Shown piece by piece: positions 22,516 to 34,331 of a DNA stretch of 64,000 bases. Source of the DNA: Agelaius tricolor. Taxonomy: Eukaryota; Chordata; Aves; Passeriformes; Icteridae. Position numbers and translations under genes: made by a program. Positions within the stretch are counted from its first letter, which is position 1. Each line of letters begins with the position of its first letter. Below the pieces are notes generated by a model. The model was given only the letters and a program-made list of their open reading frames with translations. It did not search any database and had not been told where the DNA came from. The stretch spans positions 2,232,001 to 2,296,000 of the forward strand of contig JALJCS010000050.1 in the NCBI GenBank assembly GCA_023055355.1, in the 5' to 3' direction.

Positions 22516-23793
22516 CTATCCATGGAGAGCGGCAGCCAGGCGCTTCTGCCGCAGAACAGCCACCAGCTTTTCAGCCACAGGGGGCTGGGGACAAAGGCAG
22601 CGTTAGAGACACACTGGGGGCACTGGGCTGCACTGGGAGGCAGGGGAGAGCAGGGGGACCTTGGGGAAGGGGCTGTGGGAGCAATGGGGTGCAGGAGCTG
22701 CTGTGCTGCTGCCCAGAAGCACTGGGCCCCTGGCCAAGAGGCACAGCTGGGGCAGGGGCTGCGTCCTGGCTCATCCAGGGGCTCCTGGGCTGACAGGGAT
22801 GGGAATGCAGCAGGGCCCTGGGCAAAGGCTTCCCTGGGGAGCAGCCCTGGGCCAGGGCATTGTCTGGGCTGTCAGGAGGGGTGCACTGGGCTCTGCTGGG
22901 ACAGACTGGGATGGCCTGGGCTGTGCTGGCCAGGCAAGGGGAGGCTCTGACAGCAGCAGAACTCGTGGTACCCACCAGAGGCGTCTCCAGGACCGCGACA
23001 TTGTCTAAATCCAACTGCAGAGAGACCAGGAGACCTCGCTGGTCACTGGGATGTCCCCGGTGCCAGCAAGGGATGGGGGGACACCCCTGCCCCCCAATGC
23101 CCTGAGGGGATGCCCTCCCATGCCAGCAGCCCACTCACCTCCCGCAGATCATCTTGGGTTCCTTCCAGGAGTGCCTGGAAAGGAGAACAAAGGCTGGGTC
23201 TGGACTGGACCTTGTGGGGCTGGGGGGGACACGGGTGCAGGGAGCAGGGCGCAGGCAGAGGGATGGGAATTCAGGGCCTCCAAGGAGATCTGTTTGAGGT
23301 GGGGGGAGACCCAAAGACACTGATCTGGGGTCACTTGAGGGCCCAGGGGACAGGGCTGGGGCTGTGGAAGGAGCAGGGTGTGAGGTACAGGGGAGGAAAA
23401 AGGAATTGAGGTGTAGGGACATGGGAGGGCAAGGGAGGGACTTGGCAGGGACAGAAGAACGAGGACAGGTGGGGACAAAACCAACGGGACTGGGAGATCA
23501 TTGGAGTATGGGGAGCGAGTCAGGGAATTCTATAGGAGGACCCTGCTGCAGTGGCCAGGAAGAAAGGCAAAGGATTGAGGGGGGCCATGGAAGGAAAGGC
23601 CTCAGGACTGGTCAGTGGGAGGGAGTTTGGGGACCCTGAATGGGACACAGAGGAGAGACCAAAAGAGTGGGAAGGGAGGCCAGAAAGGGCAGGATGTGGG
23701 GACAGCGTTTGGCTGGTGCCTCACCTTGGCCTGTGCCGGGGGGCACAGCAGGATGGAGAAGAGCAGGGCCACGCTGAGCACAGCCACCTTCAT
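22516..23793 (-). CDS. small secreted peptide precursor, 70 aa, four coding exons
   Basis: Not recognised. All splice sites are canonical and phase 0. Exon 1 is 23793-23725, with ATG and the signal peptide MKVAVLSVALLFSILLCPPAQA then K. Exon 2 is 23174-23139 (12 codons, acidic: ALLEGTQDDLRE). Exon 3 is 23014-22976 (13 codons). Exon 4 is 22584-22516 (PPVAEKLVAVLRQKR, then AAALHG-type end and TAG). The predicted mature peptide is about 48 residues without cysteine, with a basic amphipathic C-terminal helix that could be hormone-like, antimicrobial-like or lipid-binding. AATAAA for polyadenylation lies at 21989-21984 on the minus strand. The stop codon is followed directly by GTGAGC, a possible donor of a 3' UTR intron. 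A truncated copy exists at 15348. The gene model is inferred by eye; no homologue is named. Confidence 0.65.
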
Positions 23794-24597
23794 CTTCCTC
23801 TGGCTCTGGGCAGTGCTGCCTGAGGCTGCAGCAGGTGAGGAGCACCTTTATCCCTGCCGGGACTCCTCCCTGCACCCTCCCTGCCAGCCCCCAGGCCAAA
23901 GCCCGGCTTGGCACAGCCCCCAGCCCTGGCCACAAGCCCAGCCCTGGCACAGAGTCCACCCCACCCCACCTGTGGCACGGATCCAGCCCCCTTGCCCGGC
24001 ATCCCTCCAGCTTCCTGCACGGGGCAGCTGCCCCTGGAAGGGCCCAGGCACCTGGGGGGCCAAGGGGGGCAGGCAGGGAGCCAAAGGCACCTGGGGACCC
24101 TGTGGGGACAGCCCCCAGTCCAACACAATCCATCCTCCAACAGCCCCCAGTGCCAGATCCCCCATCTCCTGCTGCCCCTCCCCTCCCAGAGCTTTCCCTG
24201 GGGGACACCCCAGAGCTGAGCCCGGCCCCAAACCCAACATGTGGGAGAACAAGGGGAACAAGGGACATGGGATCAGGTGGCTGATTGGCATCTCAGCCAC
24301 TGCAGACACTGGGGAGCACTGGGCAATGCTGAGCACCTGCAGACAAGGCTGAGGCCTGGGGAATGCCTCACGAGTGACAATTCCCACATCCACACAACCC
24401 GATAGCCCTTTCCCTGCAGATGCCAAACCCCACCAAGCTCCATGCCCACAGCACTGTCCCGAGGGGAATATGCCCTGCCCTGCCCCTCATCCTGTCACAC
24501 CTGCAGCCACCGAGCCCTCCCAGAGCACCTGGGTCATGGCCCTGGCTCTGGGCCCAGGCCAGCACTGGCCCTGAGCAGGATGTGCCCATCCCAGGCA

Positions 24598-25130
24598 CAT
24601 GGGGAAGTGGGCACCTGTCCCCAGGCAGCCACTCGGAGCTAATTGGGGTAACAGAGGTGCCCTGAGAGGAGGAGGAGGGGTGTTGGTGCCCTGCCAGCCT
24701 CTCTGACAAGCCCTGTTTACCCAGGCCCTGAGGCACCAGGAGCACATTCAGACATCTTGGGCTTCCAGGAAGGAAAATCCACACTGAAGTGGTTCCTGAG
24801 AGCTGTCCAAGGCTGTGATTCCTGTTTGACATTCCAGGGCATTAGTGAAGGGTTCTGCACATCTCTTTCCCCAGGGACAATGTGCATCCATCAGAGAAGT
24901 GTTATGGCCCAGCTGGGAAAACATTTCAGGCCACTGCCTTGATTGTTTGCTCTGGAACTCACCCAAGGAGGCGCAGGGCCCAAGGGAGATGATTTCCCTT
25001 GGGAGTTTTGATGCTTTGGGCCTTGGAGGAGACACCAGAGTGTCCTCGTGGGAGATTCTTGACCAGATGGACAAGAGCTGTGATGTCATTGGTTTTCTGA
25101 GGTCACCTTGGAGAGAAATTGAGGAAGTGT
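24598..25130. repeat. duplicate of 15600-16130
   Basis: Near-identical to 15600-16130, including GCCACTCRGAGCTAATTGGG and the block ending ATTGAGGA. It lies upstream of the 70-aa gene and marks the far end of the duplicated segment. 25131-25665 beyond it holds nothing I can assign. Confidence 0.8.
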
Positions 25131-25665
25131 CTGCAAGACCCTAAACAGTGAATGAATGAATGAAGGAGATTCTCACTGTCCTGACCCACTATCCAGCAAA
25201 ACCACAGCCAAGGGAAGCAGCCTGGTGGAATCAGGGGGGAAGGAGACCTTGTTGAGCCTGGTGCACACGGGGCACTGTGGGGTGATCCCCTGCTGGTGTC
25301 CCAGCTGTCAGTGCAATACCACTGCTCTGATAAGACTGGGTCCTTAAGAAACAAAAGAAGTGTTCAAGCTCAGGGGAGAGGGGGATCTGGTTGCACTTCT
25401 CTTCTCTGGCAGTTTCTGTCCCAGGGGGGACATTACATGAGAATTGGGATGCGGTAAAGGACAGGGCTGAGGGCAGCTGCTCCCTCTCTCTCTGGGCTTC
25501 GCAGGAGGACGCTGGGAGCTGCTGCCTGGGAAAAGGAATTGGTTGCTGCGCGTGGCCAGAGCAGCTTCCCCAGGCAGGCGCTGTCAGGCGCCTGCAGCAC
25601 CGAAAGCGTCTCCACTTGGGGCTGCCTTGACAACTGCCCCAGCCCAGCAGACGTCTGAGCCCGGA

Positions 25666-26178
25666 TGGTGCAATCAAAGCCTCACCAGAGGGATGAGAGG
25701 ACTCCTCGCAGAGCAGATCCAGCCGGGTTTATTAAGGGAAAATCCAAGGGCCCGGGTGAAGTGAGGGGGAAGAGGGAAACAGGAGCAAGCAGGAACACAA
25801 CCTCTGCTGAAGGGAACCAGAGGCAAAGAGCCAGGAGCAGGGCTAGGGCCAGGGTATACAACTGGAGGAAGGCAGGAGGGCTCGGGGTACAAATTATCCA
25901 ATGGGGAAGGGAGTCAGGGCTGGAGTTAAGGTGGGGTGACACGGGACGCACCAATGGGGGAGCAGAGTGGGAGGGGTCTCTCAGGGAAAGCCAATGGAAG
26001 AATGGGGAGTACAGAAATTTCTGGAACTGGGGGGACGAGCAGCAGTCGATTGACAACAGCACATTCACATTAACAAGCAAAGAACCATGGGGAATTGCAC
26101 CAGTCTCTCACCTTAACTTAAACAGTGGTGTCCTCCAATGACATCCCAGGTTTGTCTTCTCCATGGCTGTCTCTCACA
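25666..26178 (-). mobile_element. 3' LTR of minus-strand class II ERV
   Basis: On the minus strand the polypurine tract (26190-26179, AAAAAGGGGAGA) is followed by TGTGAGAGACAGCC. AATAAA lies at about 25730-25724. The far end is probably at TGGTGCAATC (25666); this edge is approximate. Confidence 0.7.
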
Positions 26179-27473
26179 TCTCCCCTTTTTTATTTATTAA
26201 ATAAACATTTCCCAGTCTTTTGTCAATTCTTTTCTTAAAACACATCAGTGCTGCTGAAATGATAACAACTATGAGAAGGACCCACAATAAACTTTTAAGA
26301 ATGGGGGCCACCCACACAGGAAGGCCCCACTGCATGAGAGTTTTGTCCATCATGTCCACAACTTTCTTTTCAGTAAGAAGAGTCTTCATTTGCTCTTGCA
26401 TTTGTTTGATGTTGGCCTGGATCGATGTGCTTTTCCATGACAGGTTAAAACAACAAAGTCCTTTGAAATCTTCACAACCATGGCCACGGGAGAGCAGCAG
26501 GAAGTCGATGGCCGCTCTGTTCTGAAGGGTGGCATGTCTGGTGGTTTCCTCATCCGCTAGAAGGTCTGATAAGTCAGCGGATGTAGCCTTGGTTTGCTTA
26601 CTAAGCCAGCACTCCAGGTGAGAAAGCTCACCGAGGGCCTTCACAGCTGCAACCCATGGTAGAAAGATGGAAACAGCGACCCTCTTCATCTTGCCCCAAT
26701 TATAAATTTGGCCATCACAATTTTGATTGAATTGGGAGTACGATCTTTTCTGGGGCACCAATTGAGTTTCTTGTTTCCAATTTTTAATTTGGGTAGTGTT
26801 TGGGGTGAGGGTAGTAAGTGGCCAAAACTGCAGGGGCCCCCTTTGATCTTTGAGGGGATCCCTGCCCACACCCTGTCACCACAGATGAGAAACACTCCCT
26901 TGGGAAGCACTCTGGGAAACGGAGAGGACTTAGATAATGTTTTGGCAGTATAATTGCACCAGTCAACATCATTGTATCTCTTATCATTTGGTGATTTATC
27001 TTTTCTCACTATCATCTGTGGTTCAGGTTTCTCATGCCAATTTTGTTGGGGTGGCTCATAGAAAAAGTTGACACAAGAAGTCGCTTTGAGGAGCCCGGTA
27101 GGTCTAGTTCTTGGAGGTCCTGTGGTGCATGGGGTAAGATCTTCATCCACTCGTCCCAGGTGTCTACCAGGGTGGGCTTCTTACCTGCACAGGCATATTC
27201 ATTTGGTGACAGGGGGATTCCCACCAGACATGTAGACAGCGGGTCTTTTGCAGCTCCCATGGCCATGCAAAAGTTATCCTGCTTGAGAGATTTCCCCAGT
27301 GTGACCCATAGGTTTTCTGTTGGTTGTGGCACGACCCATCCAACCGCTGTTTGGATGCACAGGAGCACAGTGACGGTGGCAGCAGCTGTTAAGGTATTTC
27401 GGGGTGTCCTGGGAGTGGCCATCTGGTCCCCAAGTGAGTCAGGTATCGACTGTTCGAGCACTGATGGAAACAT
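26174..27473 (-). pseudogene. env: class II ERV env, SU frameshifted, TM complete
   Basis: The surface part starts at the ATG 27473 or the in-frame ATG at 27422, with a hydrophobic leader. It shifts frame twice (near 27080 and 26865). The transmembrane part is open from 26869 to 26174. It has a heptad/QNRAAIDFLLL immunosuppressive-type region, the CX6CC motif CEDFKGLCC, and a membrane span (LLWVLLIVVIISAALM) followed by a short basic tail. The stop TGA is formed across the polypurine tract/LTR junction (26176-26174). This TM type, with CX6CC, is typical of alpharetrovirus-like and gamma-like env. The frameshifts make the gene defective. Confidence 0.75.
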
Positions 27474-27480
27474 GAAGTTA

Positions 27481-27575
27481 GTTAGTTGTCAAGTTAGTTG
27501 TCACTGTAATTTTCTTCGTTTTTAGTCAAGTTAGTTAGTTGTCAAGTTAGTTGTCACTGTAATTTTCTTCGTTTT
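27481..27575. repeat. 53-bp tandem duplication at the pol/env junction
   Basis: The 42-nt word beginning GTTAGTTGTCAAGTTAGTTG occurs at 27481 and again at 27534. It sits exactly where the integrase core should be. Confidence 0.85.
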
Positions 27576-29230
27576 GTCCCCATGGTAGCGAGGGGGAGGG
27601 ATTGGCAATTGGGGCAGGTGGAGACAATTGCCTTGGCTTGGTCTCTGGAAATCTTAAATTGACCTACTAAAGCTGGAGCATTCTGAGGGAAGAATGCATG
27701 GCTTAGACGAGCCTGTTGAAAGACATGTGGTGCAGCGGGGGAAATGTGGGTGGCACTTGCTGCCATTGCTAACAAGTCTGCTCTCCGCTTGCCCTCAGTG
27801 ATGTATCTTGGCAGCTCTGTGTGCAACCGGACGTGCAGAACGTGATAAGGTTGCTCTCTGTGGGAGATGAACCAAATTAATTCAGAGAGCAAGCTGTAGA
27901 ATTTTTTATTTTGGACTTCCTTGATCAGGGCGCGCTCTGCCCGCTCTGCTATCCCGGTGACATATGCAGAATCTGTGACTGAATTGAAGGGTGGTTGGAA
28001 TGTTCGAAACGCCCTCACAGCTGCAGCAAGTTCTGCAGTCTGGGGGGAACCTTCAGCAACCTGCATATCAGACTCCCACTTCTGAGTGTCTGGGTCCCTC
28101 CAGGTGAACACTGACTGGTGAGATTTGCCTGGACCGTCAGTGAACTCCGTGATAGAGTTTTTGAGTGGAGTTTTACTTTTATCTGATTTTGGGGCCAAAT
28201 GCAGTGAATCTTTAAAAAGTCTGTGTTCAGGATAATGACTTGAAATTTTTCTGGGATAGCTGTTGAATGAAATTTGCAGATGTTCATTTGTTTGTAGTAG
28301 AGAATCCAATTGTTCCAAAGTATAAGGGAGGTAAATGCACGCCGGATCACAAGCTGCGAGAGTCCGGAGGCAATGCCAGCCTTTAATAATAAGTTTGGCT
28401 AGAAGTTCTGGTGGGGTGGTAACTGTTTGATGTGGTTGGTGCAGCAGAAAAAGCCACTCGATGATGATGATGAGTGGGGTTTTTGAAGTATCATCCCACT
28501 GAAAGAGCAGCACATGGAAGTTTGGGCACTTACCAAAAATACCGAGGCTGAGGGGAAGGGACCGGTCTGTCCGATGTGCCTGGCGGTGTTTGATGGCGCT
28601 GGCGACTCTCTCCAAAGCCTCCCAGGCTTCTGGCGTTAGCGAGCGTGGGGAAGCCAGGTCGCCGTCTCCTCGTAGAAGGTCGAAGAGCGGTGCCAGTTCT
28701 TCTGTGGTGAGGCCCAGGAGAGGTCGGATCCACGTGATGACGCCGCACAGCTGTTGCGTGTCTCTTAATGTCTGGGGGTGCTCGTTGATGGACAGAGGTT
28801 GAGGCACGACGGTCCTTCCTGTGATTAAAAACCCGAGGTACTTCCATGGGCTCCATAGCTGGATTTTTTCCTGAGCTATCTGAAACCCCGCGCTTTCGAC
28901 AGCTGCGACAGTCTTGGAAAGTGCTGCGTCTAAGTAAGACTTGGTGGAAGCACAGATTGGTACATCGTCCATGTAATGTAGGTGTGAGACTCTGTCCAAA
29001 GTTTCTCTCATCTGCCTCATGATCGTCATTGGGGACCACTGAAGAAAAGCCCCTTGTCTGAAGTTTCTGGCCCTGTTGGAGAAAGTTACATGCCAAGGGC
29101 CCCAAGACCTGAGCACAGCTGCTGGCATTGCTAAGCTATTGTTCACAGGTGTGTTTGTCTGTATGCTACACTGAACCCAATGAAAGGAAGAAGGGGGCCC
29201 CTTGCCTTTTTGCAACAATAGCCTTGGAAG
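27554..29230 (-). pseudogene. pol: class II ERV pol: RT, RNase H, integrase N-terminus
   Basis: The open frame runs leftwards through HYMDD (about 28985-28970), the RT thumb and connection, RNase H (TDGPG at about 28143; ELAAAVRAF with the expected Glu; TDSAYV with the Asp), and the integrase HHCC finger ending CPNCQ at about 27610. It then stops. The integrase catalytic core and C-terminus are deleted, so pol joins almost directly to env. The fingers part of RT above about 29050 is poorly conserved, and nothing 5' of it (gag, pro, 5' LTR) is found. The sequence is alpha/beta-like (class II). An unbroken frame of nearly 500 codons suggests a fairly young copy or a capture before decay. Confidence 0.8.
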
Positions 29231-29316
29231 TTGTCCCACCTCTCGGCCTGGCTGGACTTCTCCTGAGTTTTGGGTGGTCCCCCACAGAAGACCCCTCACT
29301 TGTCTTACAGCCACCG

Positions 29317-29947
29317 TGACAGACAGACTGAGATGTACAAGGCCTCTCCATCCATGACCGAGACATGAAATCCCTATGTGAAAAGGCCCCCCCACACTCT
29401 TTCCAAGGACTGGGACTGAGACCCCTAACCTGGGGGAGGTGTGTGGGGGAGGCAAGCTAACCAAAGCAAGATGGATGTTGCAGGTGCAAGCAGTGGACCA
29501 AGAAGACAATGGCTCTCACCCACTGCTGAGAACATGGACTGTGTGTACCCTTCTCTAAATACCATTTTTTCCCCCAAAAATACAATAGACTACCTTTGAT
29601 ACGGTTTCATGTTTTACCCCTTCCCCCATCAACAAAAAGGGGACAATAAGAGTTCGGATGAACTGCAACCCTGAGATCTCCCCAGACGTGACCTGGTGAA
29701 CTCCATTGGCTGGACATCAAAGGACTTTCCCATTTCTACGTTTGGTAGCTCTATACCTTCCTTCCTCTTCCTCCCTCTTTTTCCCTTTTCCCCAATTCCT
29801 CCCCAATGCATTTTGTTGTGGTTATTCAATAAAGGTACACTTGTTTTGATTGTCACTGCAACCCCCTGTACTGTGTCGGTGGTTTTTGCACTCTGAGATC
29901 AACCCACGAACCATCACGAAACCCGTTCGTAAGGATGGATTGTGACA
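29317..29947 (+). mobile_element. ERVL-type LTR, plus orientation
   Basis: Starts TGACAGACAG and ends GGATTGTGACA. A polyadenylation signal TCAATAAAGG lies at about 29828, with a GT-rich stretch after it. A purine tract AAAAAGGGGACAA at 29635 is internal. I recognise its 3' half from passerine LTRs. It cuts off the 5' part of the minus-strand pol. Confidence 0.6.
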
Positions 29948-30697
29948 CTTGCATACATACTATAGAAACCTTCTATCAAACCTTAAAAATTCTCTACAAA
30001 TTCATTTCCAACATTACTGGGTCTGGCACCGCCCAGATCTGGTGTTTGCTGCCACCTCCAGTGCCCAGATCTGGAAGTTCCCTTGTTCCGGCAGAGCCAA
30101 GTCCAGCAATTTTCTTGTAAAGAAAGCCAAAATCTGGCAATTTCCCACTGCTGACACTGGCAATGCCAAGACCTGGTGTTTGCTGCCACCGCCCGTACCC
30201 CAGTCTGGACATTTATCGGTTCCAACACAGCCCAAGTGCAGCAGTTTTTTGGAAAAAGAAGACAAAACGCAGCAATTTCCTGGTGCCAAGACTGTCACCA
30301 CCCAGACCTGGTGTTTGATGGCACCGCCCATGCCCAGATCTGAACATTTCCCTGTGCCACACAGCCCAAGTCCAGCAATTTGCTGGCAAAGAAAGCCAAA
30401 ACCAGGCAAATACCTGGTGCCTACATACTCCGATCTCGTGTGTGCTGACACCGCCAGTGCCCCGATCCGGAATTTTTCAGATGCCTGCACAGCACAATTC
30501 CAGCAGTTTGCTGGCACAGAAAGGTCACATTTGGCAATTTTCCAGTGCCAGCACATTCCCCGCCAAGATCTGGTGTGCGCTGCCACTGCCAGTGCCCTCA
30601 TCTGGCAATTTCCCAGTGCTGGCACAACCCAAATGCAGCCATTTTCTGGCAAAGAAAGCCAAACCCGGCAGCTTCCCGGTGCTGCCACCAGCACCAC

Positions 30698-31352
30698 TGT
30701 CTCTGTCTCTCTGGGAGCCTCTCAGGAACCCTGGGCCAGTCCCGAGTCGGCAGACACCGGGGGCAGCCCCGACACGGCCGACAGCGGGGAGACACTCTCT
30801 GTGCCCCGAGGGTACTGAGGGCACCTGGGCTGGCCGCCTTTGCAGCACAAGAGACACCAGAGACATCGGTAGAAGAGAAAGGGCCGACTCTTAGCAGGGG
30901 TTAATCCAAGGTTTTATTCCAGGTGTCCCAAAGGAGCCCCTACACCTCAGGGGCCTCCTGCCCAGAGCCCGGGAGATGTGCCAAGGTTACATTTAAAGGG
31001 AGGTGGAAAGCCAAAGTAGAGATCATTAGACTAACCAAGAAGTGACCCTAAGGGATGGGTCCTGGGGGATGGACATTTAGGACAGCGTATGGGGCAAGGC
31101 TTGGGGGGCTGACCCCTGGCCTCTGGCTCATCACTCGACATCCTGGACCAAAGCTTCTAGAGGGAGGGGATGGGATGCTGAGTGATTGACAGAGAGCCAG
31201 GGTGGGGATTTGGGGATGATCTCAGCAAGGGCAAAGGATTACACAGGGAAAGGGAGGGGGTACCATCTGGGATGAACCATTTGGGAAAAATACGGGGATT
31301 CAAAACCTAAACTATCACAAAGTATTACAATGTATGAAAACACACTACAACA
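30698..31352 (-). mobile_element. solo LTR with 6-bp TSD, minus orientation
   Basis: The block starts TGTCTCTG and ends CTACAACA, and is flanked by CACCAC at 30692-30697 and 31353-31358. AATAAA on the minus strand is at about 30919. The 6-bp duplication fits class II integrases. The minus-strand start TGTTGTAGTGTGTTTT closely matches the LTR ending at 63659. Confidence 0.9.
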
Positions 31353-32010
31353 CACCACCCAGATCTGGTGCCTGCTGCACAAGTGCCCAGATCCGGAAAT
31401 TTCCCAGTGCTGGCACAGTCCAAGTCCAGCAATTTGCTGGCACAGAAAACCAAAATCCGGCAATTTCCTGATGCCAATACAGGCGCCCAGACCTGGTGTT
31501 TGCTGCCACTGCCAGTGCTCACATCTGGATATTTCCCCATTCTGGCAGAGCCAAGTCCAGCAATTTTCTGGCAAAGAAAGCCAAAATCTGGCAATTCCCT
31601 GCTACCGTCATTGGCAATGCCAAGATCCGGTGTTTGCTGGCACCACCAGTGCCCAGATGCAGGAATTTCCCGGTGCCGGCACAGCCTGAGTCGAGTAATT
31701 TTCTGGTAAAGAAAGCAAAAAAACCTTGCAAATACCTGGTGCAGGCCCCACCCAGATCTGGTGTTTGCTGGCACTGCCAGTGCTCAGATCCAGCAGTTTC
31801 CCAGGGGCAGCACAGCCCAAGTCCAGCAGTTTGCTGGCACAGAAAGACAAAACCCAGCAATTTTCTGGTGATAGCACCAGCAGCCCCCAGATCTGCGGTG
31901 AGCTGGCACCGCCAGTGCCCACATCTGGCAATTTCCCTGTGCCAGCACAGCCCAAATGCAGCAATTGTCTGGCAAAGAAAGCCAAAACCCAGCACCACCC
32001 AGATCTGGTG

Positions 32011-32467
32011 TGTTGGGGTTGGTTTAAAAGAAGAGGGAGACCTTGGCTTAAGGCCGTGGGAAAACCCTCTTTAGCTGGGGTCAGCAGGAGCTCCCGCCCA
32101 TAATCCTCATGTTCAGTTATGCAGACTGCTACTAGAAAGTTCTGAGTTATCTTTGCTACCATTGGTTAATTTTACTGCAAAAATTGTAATATTCATAATC
32201 CTTCCTTCCTCTTGGATCCTTCCCTCAGATCCCACCTTAACCCCTCCCCATATATAAATGTATAAATATCCCTGCTAGACCCTGGGCCCAGGCTTTTTTC
32301 TGCTTTGCTCTGTGTACTGTGCACGCCGTCCTGTTTGTTGTGTTTGCCTGCATTAAAGTTCTGTTTCCAGGCAAGCAGATGAAAGCAGTCTCTGTCTGTA
32401 AAGTGGCCAGAGCTGGTTCTCAGGGAAACCACTGGCCAATGGTCCGGACGAGGACCAGAAGGTTTCA
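32011..32467 (+). mobile_element. solo LTR with 6-bp TSD, plus orientation
   Basis: TGTTGGGG...GGTTTCA, 457 bp, flanked by CTGGTG at 32005-32010 and 32468-32473 within an otherwise continuous satellite unit. TATAAAT-type boxes occur at about 32253-32265 and an ATTAAAG polyadenylation variant at about 32353. No internal region remains. Confidence 0.9.
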
Positions 32468-32911
32468 CTGGTGTTTGCTGGCACCACCAGTGCCCAGATC
32501 TGGAAATTTCCCTATTCTGACACAGCCCAAGGGCAGCAATTTGCTGGCACAGAAATCCAAAACCCGGCCACTTTCTGCTACTGGCTCTGGCACCGCCCAC
32601 ATCTTGTGTTTGCTGTGCCAGTACCCAGATTTGGAAATTTCCTGGTGCCAGCAGAGCCCAAATCCGGCAGATTTCTGTCGCTGCCAACGACACCACCCAG
32701 ATCTGGTGTTTGCTGGCAGTGCCAGCGCCCAGATCTGAAAACTTCCTGGTGCCAGCACAGCCCAAGTCCAGTGATTTGCTGGCACAGAAAGCCAAAAGTT
32801 GGAAATTTCCAGGTTCTGGCTCCAGCACCATCCAGATCTGGTGTTTGCTGGGACTGACAGTGCCCAGATTTGGAAATTTCCCGATGCCTTCACAGCCCAG
32901 GTCCAGCAATT

Positions 32912-33290
32912 TGGTTTTAGCTAGCTTAGGCAGAGAAGTTCCTGGGACTGGGACTTTCCTTTTTCTTGGAACTGTTTAAACCTGCTCTGGACTGAAAACC
33001 CAGAAAAACACCTGCAGCTCACACCTGTGGCCCACCAAGGTCTGGGACGCTGCATTCCAGCAACAGAGGGACTTAGAAGAGACCGAGTGAGCCAACTACA
33101 ACCCACAAAAAGGATTTTCTGAATTTGCCATCCTTTCAGCACTGTCAGAGGTTTTATTTAATATTATTCATTTTTCATGCTTGTGAATACTTTACTTGAT
33201 AAATAAACTGGGGTTTTATTACTTTTCCCAAGGGAAGTCTTTTTCTGAACTAGTAGGGGGAGAGGCCACTGGAACTTGATTTCTAGATGG
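32912..33290 (+). mobile_element. LTR-like segment, plus orientation
   Basis: Directly ends the satellite. ATAAATAAACTGG near 33200 could be the polyadenylation region. The text resembles a passerine LTR, but neither border is marked by a duplication, so limits and class are uncertain. 33291-33811 beyond it shows nothing assignable. Confidence 0.4.
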
Positions 33291-34074
33291 ACCCCTTTTG
33301 GAGGCTTCCTCCCAAAATTTGCCATAAACCAGCACAAACAGTCACAATGGAAACTTCACCAGTGGCACAACACCCCAGCCCACCAGGAAAAGAAAGGACA
33401 TGTAAAGTTCTCCAAACATTTGTCCTGCTTTGCTGCAAAAGTCCTGCTGCAGACACTGTGCAGTGTGGAAAGCCAAGAGAAGCTGCAGCTGGTGGCAAAT
33501 CTTGGGACAGAAGCTTGACCTTGTTCTCCAGGAGAGATTCTTGGCAAGAGCAGACAGGAGCAGATTCCTGGAAAACTGAAACAGCTTTCCAGAAGTGAAA
33601 TGTAAATGAAAGAAACAATCCAAGATGTTTTCCTCTATTTATTTCTATGCTCCCCTTTTCCATGTTGCACTACTTCTCCATCCCAGGAATTCCAGATGCA
33701 CTGTACCTCTAAGATCAGTGGCTTAGTGATTTTTAGACACTCTAAAATACCATGAGCCACACAGAGTTTTCCTTCCCCTGTTTTTACTGGAAGGCAACAC
33801 TGGAGATGTAAGTGCAGTGCTGGGCTCAGGTAGGAATCCTAGCCCAAGGGAAGGTGTCCCGCCAGTGTTTGCCCCTCAGCCAGGCCAATGCAGAGCAGCA
33901 AGCGAGGGGATTGCTGTGCCAGTGTGCAGGAGTCAGGGCTCTGCACCTGGGCTCAAGGCTGCAAAGTTCCCGTGTTTGGACAGACTCAGGGGCTGTGCCC
34001 GGGGCGCGCGGGGCTCGAACGTGGGGCTCGTGGGGCTCATGGGGAACGGACACGGGGACGAACGGCCCCGGTGC

Positions 34075-34235
34075 TTCAGTTGCAGCGGCGGCAGCGGCGG
34101 CAGCAGCAGCGGCGGCAGCAGCGGCAGAAGCGGCAAAAGCAGATATTCTATAACGATCTTTCTCTCTTTCTTTCTCTGTCTCTCTTTCTTGGTCTTTCTC
34201 TCTTTCTTTCTCTGTGTCTCCCTTTCCCGCCGTCG
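34075..34235. repeat. GCGGCA trinucleotide tract and pyrimidine-rich tract
   Basis: 34080-34137 is a GCGGCAGCA-type run. 34160-34215 is a TTTCTCTC-rich tract. They lie just upstream of the start of the PIM-like gene in very CpG-rich DNA and may belong to its promoter or 5' UTR. Confidence 0.6.
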
Positions 34236-34331
34236 GGCACCCTTCTCCCGGGGTCCCTTGCCCGGCGTCCCTCTCCTCTCCCCGCCTCCCTCTCCTGTCC
34301 CCGCCTCCCTCTCCCCCTGCCGGGCCGGGCC

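Larger units (their letters stand above)
30001..32911. repeat. satellite, about 133-bp unit, in three blocks
   Basis: Units containing CCCAGATCTGGTGTTTGCTG and, about 60 bp later, CAGCAATTTKCTGGCAAAGA recur about every 129-135 bp in blocks 30001-30697, 31353-32010 and 32468-32911. Two LTRs separate the blocks. At least 14 units are visible. Long frames across it are not genes. Confidence 0.9.

Noticed and set aside
29949..30818. Plus-strand frame of 289 codons
   Set aside because: Runs through the 133-bp satellite and into an LTR; the peptide repeats with the DNA period.
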